Shown piece after piece: positions 56,445 through 64,000 of a stretch of 64,000 nucleotides of DNA. The DNA is taken from positions 186,001 to 250,000 of the forward strand of contig NZ_FQYO01000003.1 in the NCBI RefSeq assembly GCF_900141735.1, given 5' to 3'. This DNA comes from Wenxinia saemankumensis. GTDB taxonomy: Bacteria > Pseudomonadota > Alphaproteobacteria > Rhodobacterales > Rhodobacteraceae. The position numbers and the translations under genes were made by a program. Numbering within the stretch: the first letter of the stretch is position 1; every line of letters starts with the position of its first letter. The notes beneath the pieces are model-generated. The model was not told where the DNA came from and searched no databases. It worked only from the letters and a program-made list of their open reading frames with translations.

Positions 56445-59400
56445 ATGCGCTTCACGCGCCTTCGCCTCAACGGCTTCAAGAGCTTCGTCGACCCCACGGA
56501 CCTCGTCATCCATGACGGGCTGACCGGAATCGTCGGGCCGAACGGCTGCGGCAAGTCCAACCTGCTGGAGGCGCTGCGCTGGGTCATGGGCGAGAACCGC
56601 CCGACCGCGATGCGCGGCGGCGGGATGGAGGACGTGATCTTCGCCGGCGCGGCCACCCGCCCGGCGCGGAACTACGCCGAGGTCTCGCTCCATATCGACA
56701 ATTCCGAGCGGCTCGCCCCCGCCGCCTTCAACGATGCGGACGAACTCGACATCGTCCGGCGCATCACGCGCGACGCGGGCAGCGCCTACAAGGTCGGGAC
56801 GAAGGACGTGCGCGCCCGCGACGTGCAGATGCTCTTCGCCGACGCCTCCACCGGATCGCATTCCCCCGCGCTGGTGCGGCAGGGGCAGATCAGCGAGCTG
56901 ATCAATGCCCGCCCCCAGAACCGGCGCCGCATCCTCGAGGAGGCGGCCGGGATCTCGGGCCTCTATGCCCGCCGCCACGAGGCCGAACTGAAGCTCAAGG
57001 GGGCGGAAGCGAATCTCGCCCGGGTCGACGACGTGATCGAGCAGCTGGCCGCGCAGCTCGCCTCGCTCGCCCGGCAGGCGCGGACCGCCGCGCGCTACCG
57101 CGAGATCGGCGAGCGGCTGCGCCGGGCCGAGGGGCTGCTGCTCTACCGGCGCTGGTCCGATGCCGAGGCCGCGCGCGTCTCCGCTTTCGCCGCCCTGCGC
57201 GAGCGCGCCGCCGCCTCCGTCGCGGCCGAGCGGGACGCGGCGGCCGCCACCGAGGCGCGCGAGGGGGCCGAGGCCGCGCTGCCGCCCCTGCGCGAGGAGG
57301 ATGGTGTGGCCGCCGCGATCCTGCAGCGCCTGCAGGTCCAGCGCGACACGGCCGAGGCCGAGGCGGGCCGCGCCCGCGGCGCGATCTCGGCCCTGACCGG
57401 CCGGCTCGCCCAGATCGACAAGGACATGGAGCGCGAGACCGCCCTCAACGCCGATGCCGGCGAGACCATCGCCCGGCTGCGCGCGGAGGCGTCCGCACTC
57501 GAGGCGGCGGGGCAGGGCCACCCGCAGGCCCTCGCCGCCGCCGAGGAGGGCGCGCGCGAGGCGGCCGAGGTGCTGGCGGCGCGCGAATCGGACCTGTCCG
57601 CCCAGACCGAGGAGGTGGCCCGCCTCGCCGCGCGCCACCAATCGGCGCGGCGGCAGGTCGAGGACGGCCGCCGCACGCTGGACAAGGCCGGGCGCGAGGC
57701 CGAGCGGGCCCGCGCCGCCCTCGCCGAGGCGACCGCGAAGGTCGGCAGCGCCGGCACCGACCTCGCCGCCGCCGAGGCGGCGGAGGCGCAGGCCGCCGCC
57801 ACCGCCCGCAATGCCGATTCCACGCTCGCCGCGGCCGAGGCCGCCCGCGCCGAGACGCAGGGCGAGGAGGCCGAGGCCCGCGCCGCCCGCTCGGAGGCGG
57901 AGGGCGAGGCGACGGCGCTCAGGGCCGAGGTGGCGGCGCTGGCGCGGCTCGTCGACCGCGACCGGGTCGAGGGCGGCTCGGTCATGGATCTGCTGAGCGT
58001 CGAGAGCGGCTACGAGACCGCGCTCGGCGCCGCGCTGGCCGACGACCTGCGGGCCCCGCTCGCCGGGCCGGGCGCCGCGACCGGCTGGGCGGCGCTGCCG
58101 CCCTACGACGCGGCGCAGCCCCTGCCGGCCGGCGCGCGGCCGCTGGCCGAGGTGGTGCAGGTGCCGGACGTGCTCGCCCGCCGGATCGCGCAGGTCGGCC
58201 TCGTCGCGGCGGCGGAGGGGCCCCGCCTGCAGGCCGCGCTCCGCCCCGGGCAGCGCCTCGTCAGCGCCGAGGGGGATCTGTGGCGCTGGGACGGGTTCCG
58301 CGCCGGGGCGGCGGATGCCCCCTCGGCCGCGGCGCTGCGACTGCGCCAGGTCAACCGGCTGACCGCGATGCGCCGCGACCTCGACGCGGCCGAGGCGGCG
58401 GCCGACGCGGCCCGCGCCGCGCACGAGGCGCTGGCCGGGCGCCTGTCCGCCCTGACGGAGGCCGACGCGCAGGCCCGCGCCGCCCGTCGCGACGCCGACC
58501 GGCTGGTGGCCGAGGCGAACCGCCGCCTCGCCCGGGCCGAGGCCGACCGCGATCTCGCCGCCGGCCGGCGCGAGAGCGCCGCCCTCGCCGTCACGCGCCA
58601 CGAGGAGGAGGCGGCGGAAGCCGCCCGCGCCCTCGCCGCCGCCGAGGCCGGGGCGGAAAAGCTGGGCGACCTGGAAGCCGCCCGCGGCGTCGCGGCGGAT
58701 CTCAAGACGACGGTCGAGGCCGCGCGCATCACGATGATGTCCCGCCGCTCGGCGCTGGACGAGACCCGCCGCGAGGGCGAGGCGCGCGCCCGCCGCGCCG
58801 CCGAGGTGGCGCGCGAGCTGGCCACCTGGACCGGCCGCCTCGACACCGCCTCGAAGCGCGCGGACGAGCTGTCGCAGCGCCGCGACCAGACCGAGAGCCA
58901 GCTGGCCGAGGCCCGCCGGCGCCCCGACGAGATCGCCGCCCGCCAGGCCGAGACGGCGAAGGCCATCGCAGAAGCCGAGTCCCGGCGCGCCGGCGCGGCC
59001 GAGGCGCTGGAAGCCGCCGAGGCCGCCCTGCGGGGCGCCGCCCTGCACGAGCGCGACGCCGAACGCGCCGCCTCCGACAGCCGGGAGGCCCGCGCCGGGG
59101 CCGAGGCCCGCGCCGAGGCCGCGCGCGAGACCGTCGCCGCCGCCGAGGCCCGGATCGCCGAGGCGCTGGAGACCACGCCCGCCGCCCTCGCCGATACGCT
59201 GGGCGGGACGGAGGGCCTGCCTCCCGCCGACGCGATCGAGGGCGAGGTCGCGGCGCTGCGCCGCCAGCGCGACGGGCTGGGCGCGGTGAACCTGCGCGCC
59301 GAGGAGGATGCGCGCGAGGTGCAGGCCGAGCACGACACGCTGGTCACCGAGAAGGCCGATCTCGAGGCCGCCATCGCGACGCTTCGCTCCGGCATCGCTT

Positions 59401-59897
59401 CGCTCAACAAGGAGGGGCGCGAGCGGCTGCTGACCGCCTTCGACGAGGTGAACGGCAATTTCTCGACCCTCTTCACCCATCTCTTCGGGGGCGGCGAGGC
59501 CAAGCTGACGCTGGTCGAGAGCGACGACCCGCTCGAGGCGGGGCTCGAGATCCTCTGCCAGCCGCCCGGCAAGAAGCTCTCGACCCTGTCGCTCCTGTCG
59601 GGCGGAGAGCAGACGCTGACGGCGCTGGCGCTGATCTTCGCCGTGTTCCTGGCCAATCCCGCCCCGATCTGCGTGCTCGACGAGGTGGACGCCCCGCTCG
59701 ACGACGCCAACGTCACGCGGTTCTGCGACCTCCTCGACGAGATGACGCGCCGGACCCGCACCCGCTTTCTCATCATCACCCACCACGCGGTGACCATGAG
59801 CCGGATGGACCGGCTCTTCGGCGTGACGATGGGCGAGCAGGGGGTCAGCCAGCTGGTCTCGGTCGACCTGCGCAAGGCCGAGGCGCTGGTCGCCTGA
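56445..59897 (+). CDS. smc: Chromosome segregation protein SMC
   Basis: The 1150-residue protein has the N-terminal Walker A GPNGCGKSN (31-39), two long Ala/Glu/Arg-rich coiled coils, a hinge around residues 505-645, the ABC signature SGGEQ near 1051 and the Walker B 'VLDEVDAPLDD' near 1076. SMC dimers organise and separate the chromosome with ScpA and ScpB, which are not in this window. The start at 56445 gives MRFTRLRLNGFKSF, the family start. The coiled-coil DNA is extremely GC-rich with long antisense open frames. Confidence 0.97.
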   Translation: MRFTRLRLNGFKSFVDPTDLVIHDGLTGIVGPNGCGKSNLLEALRWVMGENRPTAMRGGGMEDVIFAGAATRPARNYAEVSLHIDNSERLAPAAFNDADELDIVRRITRDAGSAYKVGTKDVRARDVQMLFADASTGSHSPALVRQGQISELINARPQNRRRILEEAAGISGLYARRHEAELKLKGAEANLARVDDVIEQLAAQLASLARQARTAARYREIGERLRRAEGLLLYRRWSDAEAARVSAFAALRERAAASVAAERDAAAATEAREGAEAALPPLREEDGVAAAILQRLQVQRDTAEAEAGRARGAISALTGRLAQIDKDMERETALNADAGETIARLRAEASALEAAGQGHPQALAAAEEGAREAAEVLAARESDLSAQTEEVARLAARHQSARRQVEDGRRTLDKAGREAERARAALAEATAKVGSAGTDLAAAEAAEAQAAATARNADSTLAAAEAARAETQGEEAEARAARSEAEGEATALRAEVAALARLVDRDRVEGGSVMDLLSVESGYETALGAALADDLRAPLAGPGAATGWAALPPYDAAQPLPAGARPLAEVVQVPDVLARRIAQVGLVAAAEGPRLQAALRPGQRLVSAEGDLWRWDGFRAGAADAPSAAALRLRQVNRLTAMRRDLDAAEAAADAARAAHEALAGRLSALTEADAQARAARRDADRLVAEANRRLARAEADRDLAAGRRESAALAVTRHEEEAAEAARALAAAEAGAEKLGDLEAARGVAADLKTTVEAARITMMSRRSALDETRREGEARARRAAEVARELATWTGRLDTASKRADELSQRRDQTESQLAEARRRPDEIAARQAETAKAIAEAESRRAGAAEALEAAEAALRGAALHERDAERAASDSREARAGAEARAEAARETVAAAEARIAEALETTPAALADTLGGTEGLPPADAIEGEVAALRRQRDGLGAVNLRAEEDAREVQAEHDTLVTEKADLEAAIATLRSGIASLNKEGRERLLTAFDEVNGNFSTLFTHLFGGGEAKLTLVESDDPLEAGLEILCQPPGKKLSTLSLLSGGEQTLTALALIFAVFLANPAPICVLDEVDAPLDDANVTRFCDLLDEMTRRTRTRFLIITHHAVTMSRMDRLFGVTMGEQGVSQLVSVDLRKAEALVA

Positions 59898-60062
59898 CCG
59901 GGCAGGGGCGGTCAGGGGAAGGGACGGCGGAGCGGGGCGGACGGGTCCGCGCCGGGATCGGGCCGCCCGCGACGCGTCCGTGTCCGTCTTCCCGCTCCGT
60001 GCGCCGGGATCGGGCTGCTGGCAACGCCTTCGAGTCCCGTCCCGCGCGCCGGGCTCGGCGCC

Positions 60063-60659
60063 TCAGTTCAGCGGGATCGCGCTGCCCGCCTTGCCGGACT
60101 GGTAGGCCGCCGACAGCGCGTCGTATTCGGCGGCGATGCGGGCCTTGCGGGCCCGCAGCGCCCCGGCCTCCGGCCCGCCGATCAGGTCGTCCACCGACCG
60201 CGCCGCGAAGAAGTCGTTGTCGCGCCGGTAGCCCCCATCCGCCACGCCGAACACCTCCGCCATGATGCGCAGGTCGTGCGGAATGGCAAAGGCGTCGCGG
60301 CTGTCCTCGTAGGTGAAGAGGTAGACGATCCGGTCGAACCCCGCCCAGGTGATCGCGGCCAGACACATCGGGCAGGGTTCGTGCGTGGAGACGAAGACGA
60401 AATCCTTCGGGTCGCGCCGCCCGAGCACCGGATGCTCGTGCAGCTTCTTTATCAGGTGGACCTCGCCGTGCCACAGCGGGTTCTCCGTCTCGTTGTTCGT
60501 CTCGGCGAAGGCGGTGGCGAGGCCGTCCTTCTCCAGCAGCGCCGCGCCGAAGATCTTGTTGCCGCGCGCGACGCCCGCGCGGGTGAGCGGCAGCACGTCC
60601 TCCTCGATGGCGGCGAGGGTGCGCGCGGCGAGGCGGGGGTCGGTGGCGGCGTCGGTCAT
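60063..60659 (-). CDS. Cytidine/deoxycytidylate deaminase-family zinc protein
   Basis: The 198-residue protein has the zinc signature with H-G-E-V in 'LWHGEVHLIKKL' (instead of the usual H-A-E) and 'CPMC' in 'STHEPCPMCLAAITWAGF'. It should deaminate a nucleobase or nucleoside; the 'FFAARSVDDLIGG' region and the length of about 198 suggest a nucleoside deaminase subgroup rather than tRNA-specific TadA. The ATG at 60659 follows a GGAGACCC site. It is divergent from the PAP2 gene. Confidence 0.88.
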   Translation of the reverse strand: MTDAATDPRLAARTLAAIEEDVLPLTRAGVARGNKIFGAALLEKDGLATAFAETNNETENPLWHGEVHLIKKLHEHPVLGRRDPKDFVFVSTHEPCPMCLAAITWAGFDRIVYLFTYEDSRDAFAIPHDLRIMAEVFGVADGGYRRDNDFFAARSVDDLIGGPEAGALRARKARIAAEYDALSAAYQSGKAGSAIPLN

Positions 60660-60747
60660 GGCGGGTCTCCTGTCGCGGGGGAGGCTAGCCCCGCCCGGCG
60701 GCGCCCGGAAGGCGGAACCGCAGGGGCGGGGCGGGGGTAGGGGCGGC

Positions 60748-61440
60748 ATGCGCCGCTTCGCCCCCGATCTCGCCACCATCCTCGTCCTCGCCCTCGCCGC
60801 CGGGGGGCTCTGGGCGTTTCTCGAACTCGGCGACGCGGTCGGCGAGGGCGACTGGACCGGCTTCGACAGCGCCGTGATGCTGGCGCTGCGGGCGCAGGAC
60901 GACCTCTCCGACCCGGTCGGCCCGCACTGGGTCGAGATCGCGATGCGCGACGTCACCGGCCTCGGAGGGGTGGCGCTGCTGACGCTGGTGGTGATCGGCG
61001 GGGCGATCTGGCTCTGGCTGCGACGGGACGCGGGCACGGCGCTCTACCTCGTGGCGGCGACGGGGCTCGGCATGCTGCTCTCGCCGCTGTTCAAGACGCT
61101 CTACGACCGGCCGCGCCCCGATCTCGTGCCGCATGGCACGCTCGTCTCCTCCGCGTCCTTCCCCTCGGGGCACACGCTGATGGCGACGGTGGTCTGGCTG
61201 ACGCTGGGCCTGCTCGTCGCGCGCCGGGTGGAGCGGCGGCGCGAGCGCGGTTTCGTCCTGACGATCGCGGTCTGCATCGCGCTCGCGGTCGGGATCAGCC
61301 GGGTCTATCTCGGCGTGCACTGGCCGACCGACGTCCTCGCCGGCTGGGCGCTGGGCGCGGTCTGGGCGCTGCTCTGGGCGCAGGGCGCCCGTCTCCTGGC
61401 GCGGCGGGGCCGCCTGCGCGGCGCCGAAGGCGGCGACTGA
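60748..61440 (+). CDS. PAP2-family phosphatase
   Basis: The 230-residue membrane protein has the three PAP2 motifs: K-x6-RP as KTLYDRPRP (116-124), PSGH (139-142) and SRVYLGVHWPTD. It has about six membrane segments. Such enzymes remove phosphates from undecaprenyl pyrophosphate or phospholipids at the periplasmic face. The ATG at 60748 precedes a short basic lead and the first membrane span. The gene is followed by the 102-bp repeat array. Confidence 0.9.
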   Translation: MRRFAPDLATILVLALAAGGLWAFLELGDAVGEGDWTGFDSAVMLALRAQDDLSDPVGPHWVEIAMRDVTGLGGVALLTLVVIGGAIWLWLRRDAGTALYLVAATGLGMLLSPLFKTLYDRPRPDLVPHGTLVSSASFPSGHTLMATVVWLTLGLLVARRVERRRERGFVLTIAVCIALAVGISRVYLGVHWPTDVLAGWALGAVWALLWAQGARLLARRGRLRGAEGGD

Positions 61441-61462
61441 GCGGGGGGCGGACGGCCGGTGG

Positions 61463-61816
61463 GGCCGGCGCTGGGGTGGGTGCGACCCACCCTGCGGGGG
61501 CAGGGCGAGGGTCGCCTTACGGGGCAAGGGCAGGATAGCGCGGGGGTGATGCGGCTGCGGTCGCCCGGCTTGCGCCGGGGTGGGCGCGACCCACCCTGCG
61601 GACACGGCGAGGGGCGTCGTCCGGCGCGGGGGCAGTACAGCGCGGGGGTGATGCGGCGTCGGTCGTCCGGCCGGCGCTGGGGTGCGTGCGACCCACCCTG
61701 CGGGGGCGGCGAGGGGCGTCGTCCGGCGCGGGGGCAGTACAGCGCGGGGGTGATGCGGCGTCGGTCGCCCGGCCGGCGCTGGGGTGCGTGCGACCCACCC
61801 TGCGGGGGCGGGGCGC
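61463..61816. repeat. 102-bp tandem repeat, about 3.5 copies
   Basis: Copies start at 61463, 61567, 61669 and 61771 (last one partial), with spacing 104, 102 and 102. Each begins GGCCGGCGCTGGGGTG and has a palindromic core GGGTGCGTGCGACCCACCC or GGGTGGGTGCGACCCACCC, then CTGCGGG, and ends with a CGCGGGGGTGATGCGGC block. The length is a multiple of three, so frames run through as 34-residue repeats on both strands, but no ribosome-binding site or protein family supports coding. The core recurs at 12.2 kb. Confidence 0.85.
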
Positions 61817-61904
61817 GGGTCGTCTCCCGGGGGGCATCGAGGCCGGGGCGGGGACAGCCCACCGCGTATCCGATCCTCCGGCGGAACCGCTCCCGCGCCG
61901 CGCC
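61817..61904. other. Spacer between repeat array and PfkB kinase gene
   Basis: The array breaks down into unrelated GC-rich DNA here; nothing recognisable apart from the kinase stop codon. The only transcription end signals would have to lie within the repeat array. Confidence 0.35.
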
Positions 61905-62885
61905 CTAGAGCAGGCCCGCCTCGACGAAGGCCGCCTTCATGTCGCGCTGCGGGCGCGGGCCGACATGGCCGATCACCTCGGCCGCGCACATCACCCCCAT
62001 GCGGGCCGCCACGCCGAGGTCGAGCCCCCGCGCCACGCCGTAGAGGAAGCCGGCCGCGAACTGGTCGCCCGCGCCGGTCGCGTCGACCGGCGTGACCCGC
62101 TGCACCGGCGCCTCGAAGGCCCGGTCCCCCTGCCGCACCAGCACGCTCTCGCCCGACCGGGTGCAGGCCACGATGCCGCAGACCGCCGCCGCGCGGTCCA
62201 GCGCCGCGCCGAGGTCGTCCGTCTCGTAGAGCGTCATCCATTCCTTCTCGTTGCCGATGGCGATGTCCATCTCGTGCTCGATCAGGCGCTGGAAGTCCGA
62301 CCGGTGCCGTTCGGCGCAGAACGGGTCCGAGATGGTGATGCAGGCCCGGCCCCCGGCGGCATGCATCCGGCGCGCCGCTTCGGCGAAGGCGGTCTTCCCC
62401 TCGTCCTTGTCGAAGAGGTAGCCCTCGAGGAACAGGATCCCCTCGCCCTCGAAGATCTCCGGCACATCGGCGGAGGAGATGTCGGCCCCGGCGCCGAGAT
62501 AGGTGTTCATGCTCCGCTCCCCGTCCTCGGAGACGAAGATCATCGAGCGCGAGGTCGGCGCCTCGGTCTTCTTGGGCGGGTTCGGGAAGGCGGTGCCGGC
62601 CTCTTCCAGTGCGCGGGCGTAGAACCGGCCGAGCGCGTCGTCCTTCACCTTGCCGATGAAGGCGGTCGACAGGCCGAGCGCGCCGATCCCCGCGATCGTG
62701 TTGCCGACGCTGCCGCCCGGCGTCTCGGTCCGGTCGCGCATCGCGGCGTAGAGCAGCTCGGCCCGCTCGCGGTCGATCAGCTGCATGATCCCCTTCTCGA
62801 TCGCCATCTGGTCGAGGAACAGGTCCGAGGCGTGGGAGATCACGTCGACGATGGCATTGCCGATGCCGATCACGTCGTAGGGCAT
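61905..62885 (-). CDS. PfkB-family carbohydrate/nucleoside kinase (adenosine kinase-like)
   Basis: The 326-residue protein begins MPYDVIGIGNAIVDVISHAS, the N-terminal PfkB pattern of the ribokinase fold, has 'GSVGNTIAGIGALG' and the C-terminal 'DATGAGDQFAAGFLYGVARG' with the catalytic Asp. The combination with 'TPGGSVGNTIAGIGALG' is shared by adenosine kinase-like proteins of alphaproteobacteria, but sugar kinases are not excluded. A typical length of about 330 residues is kept. It is downstream of nth, separated by a short GC-rich gap. Confidence 0.87.
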   Translation of the reverse strand: MPYDVIGIGNAIVDVISHASDLFLDQMAIEKGIMQLIDRERAELLYAAMRDRTETPGGSVGNTIAGIGALGLSTAFIGKVKDDALGRFYARALEEAGTAFPNPPKKTEAPTSRSMIFVSEDGERSMNTYLGAGADISSADVPEIFEGEGILFLEGYLFDKDEGKTAFAEAARRMHAAGGRACITISDPFCAERHRSDFQRLIEHEMDIAIGNEKEWMTLYETDDLGAALDRAAAVCGIVACTRSGESVLVRQGDRAFEAPVQRVTPVDATGAGDQFAAGFLYGVARGLDLGVAARMGVMCAAEVIGHVGPRPQRDMKAAFVEAGLL

Positions 62886-62979
62886 GGGGCGGGTCCTTCT
62901 GGCGGGGCGGTCGGAGGGGGCGGGCCGCCTCCGGCGGGAGTGGGTGGGAGCATGCGAAGGGGGGCGGGCGCCCCCGGGA

Positions 62980-63663
62980 TCACAGGGGGGGGGGGGGGGC
63001 CTTGCGCGGCGGCGGGGCGGGCGGGGTCTTGTCCTCGAAGGGACAGAGATCGGCGATCAGGCAATCGGGGCAGCGCGGCCTGCGGGCGAGGCAGATGTAG
63101 CGGCCGTGCAGGATCAGCCAGTGATGGGCGTGCTGCTGGAACTCGGCCGGGACGTGGTCCTCGATGGCGCGCTCCACCGCGTCGACATCCTTGCCGGGCG
63201 CGATCCCGGTGCGGTTGCCGACCCGGAAGATATGGGTGTCGACCGCCTGGGCGGGGTGGCGGAACCACATGTTCAGTACCACGTTCGCGGTCTTGCGCCC
63301 GACCCCGGGCAGCGCGGTCAGCGCCGCGCGCGAGGACGGCACCTCGCCGCCATGCTCCTCGACCAGGATGCGGCTGAGCCGGATGACGTTCTTCGCCTTC
63401 TGGCGGTAGAGGCCGATGGTCCGGATATGCTCGGTCAGGCCCTCCTCGCCGAGGTCGAGCATCTTCTGCGGCGTGTCGGCGACGGCGAACAGGGCGCGGG
63501 TCGCCTTGTTGACGCCGGCATCCGTCGCCTGCGCCGACAGCGCCACGGCCACGACCAGCGTGTAGGCGTTGACGTGTTCGAGCTCGCCCTTCGGCTCGGG
63601 CTCCGCGGCGCGGAAGCGGGCGAAGATCTCGCGGATCGTGGAATAGGGAAGCTGTCTCGCCAT
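62980..63663 (-). CDS. nth: Endonuclease III
   Basis: The 227-residue DNA glycosylase/AP lyase has the helix-hairpin-helix LPGVGRKTANVV with the catalytic Lys, the Asp in VDTHIFRVGN and the 4Fe-4S ligands in CLARRPRCPDCLIADLC. It removes oxidised pyrimidines. The last codons are CCC repeats from a 15-base C tract (G on the plus strand, 62985-62999), giving PPPPL at the very end; indels here would change only the tail. It is divergent from an Ada-type gene. Confidence 0.95.
   Translation of the reverse strand: MARQLPYSTIREIFARFRAAEPEPKGELEHVNAYTLVVAVALSAQATDAGVNKATRALFAVADTPQKMLDLGEEGLTEHIRTIGLYRQKAKNVIRLSRILVEEHGGEVPSSRAALTALPGVGRKTANVVLNMWFRHPAQAVDTHIFRVGNRTGIAPGKDVDAVERAIEDHVPAEFQQHAHHWLILHGRYICLARRPRCPDCLIADLCPFEDKTPPAPPPRKAPPPPL
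62985..62999. repeat. 15-base G homopolymer inside the 3' end of nth
   Basis: A run of 15 G on the plus strand encodes the poly-Pro tail of endonuclease III. Tracts of this length are prone to slippage in cells and to errors in sequencing. Confidence 0.9.
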
Positions 63664-63856
63664 CGCAGGTCCACATGCCCCGAGGGCCCCGCGAAGGGCA
63701 AGGGCAAAGCCGGACGGGCGCGAGGTGGCGCCCGCGCGGGCCGCGGCGTCCCGCGTCCCGCCTCCCGGGGCCGCCCGGGGGGCGAATCCGCAAGGACCGG
63801 ATCGCGTGGCGGCGGCCGGGGCGCTAGTCTTCCCCCCGAGGACGACGGAGAGCCCG

Positions 63857-64000
63857 ATGGACCAGAACCCCTACCATTACGCCGTGATGGCCCGCGCGAT
63901 CGCCGCCATCGACGCGCGCGGCGGCGAGACGCTGCCGCTGGCCGACCTCGCCGCCGAGATCGGCCTCTCTCCCGCGCATTTCCAGCGCGTCTTCTCGGCC
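63857..64000 (+). CDS. Ada-type AraC regulator/methyltransferase, N-terminal part only
   Basis: The window ends 48 codons into a gene starting MDQNPYHYAVMARAIAAIDA. The stretch 'TLPLADLAAEIGLSPAHFQRVFSA' is an AraC-type helix-turn-helix with the characteristic Q-R-x-F, as in alphaproteobacterial Ada/O6-methylguanine methyltransferases whose AraC domain comes first. A GGAGAGC site precedes the ATG. Divergence from nth gives a pair of DNA repair genes. The remainder lies outside the window, so a plain AraC regulator cannot be excluded. Confidence 0.7.
   Translation, partial: MDQNPYHYAVMARAIAAIDARGGETLPLADLAAEIGLSPAHFQRVFSA

Noticed and set aside
60010-60060. tRNA-like TTCGAGTCCCGTCC segment after smc
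   Set aside because: No acceptor, D or anticodon stems can be formed around it; the T-loop resemblance is by chance.
61463-61816. Possible CRISPR array
   Set aside because: Units of 102 bp are identical throughout without unique spacers of constant length and no cas gene is present.
61305-61862. A minus-strand frame with 34-residue Pro/Arg/Gly repeats over the 102-bp array
   Set aside because: The periodicity follows from the DNA repeat length being a multiple of three; no ribosome-binding site, no known repeat protein, and both strands are equally open.

Overview
The window is one continuous piece of very GC-rich (roughly 70 %), densely coded chromosome, most likely from a marine or soil Rhodobacteraceae-type alphaproteobacterium. 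I base this on a three-gene petABC (Rieske, cytochrome b, cytochrome c1) operon, the DUF2125 and DUF4170 proteins, a lipid A oxidase-like outer membrane protein beside other lipid A/Kdo genes, the aerobic-type cobaltochelatase CobN, and heavy use of GTG starts with 4-base ATGA/GTGA gene overlaps. I see no rRNA, tRNA, insertion sequence, prophage or CRISPR array.

Layout. 1-5.8 kb: a lipoprotein (cut by the window edge), an NTF2-like protein, an orphan BMP-family nucleoside-type binding protein, an nfu-tsaB-rimI operon, a small exported protein, a universal stress protein and an unknown membrane protein. 6-8.8 kb: a NitT/TauT-type ABC importer (binding protein, ATPase, permease). 8.8-18.6 kb: a VTT membrane protein, a class IV aminotransferase, a VOC protein, a bactofilin, MurJ, a rhomboid that seems to lack its catalytic residues, TrpS, an MFS transporter and aspartate-semialdehyde dehydrogenase. 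18.6-19.7 kb: a lower-GC leader followed by four tiny basic ORFs, three of which are tandem paralogues starting MTLAEKAR; this is the most unusual locus seen. 19.9-26.9 kb: carbonic anhydrase, an unknown helical protein, leucyl aminopeptidase, an NlpC/P60 peptidase, WrbA, a DUF1801 protein, a PfkB kinase and the lipid A oxidase-like barrel. 27.2-30.0 kb: petABC with a strong terminator. 30.1-39.8 kb: small membrane proteins, an AlkB-type hydroxylase, mutY, a DciA-like protein, a DsbA-like protein, then lpxK, waaA, DUF4170, cysQ-like and pmbA on the minus strand. 40-46.5 kb: DUF2125, an SDR, a crotonase-fold protein without the usual catalytic glutamates, an HNH protein, a flavoprotein, DUF4893 and DUF2237. 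46.7-55.8 kb: cobalamin metabolism (cobO; cobN; cobW; a CbiM-like permease) under a well-formed cobalamin riboswitch. 55.8-64 kb: a YqfO-like protein, SMC, a deaminase, a PAP2 phosphatase, a 102-bp tandem repeat, a PfkB kinase, endonuclease III and the start of an Ada/AraC-type gene.

The genes cooperate in several blocks: LPS assembly (lpxK, waaA, possibly the lipid A oxidase-like protein), cobalt uptake and late corrin synthesis (riboswitch, cbiM-like, cobW, cobN, cobO), respiration (petABC), DNA repair (mutY, nth, ada) and Fe-S/tRNA maintenance (nfu, tsaB). Non-coding DNA is concentrated in a few GC-rich spacers that carry direct repeats of about 99-141 bp and short palindromes shared between distant places in the window.
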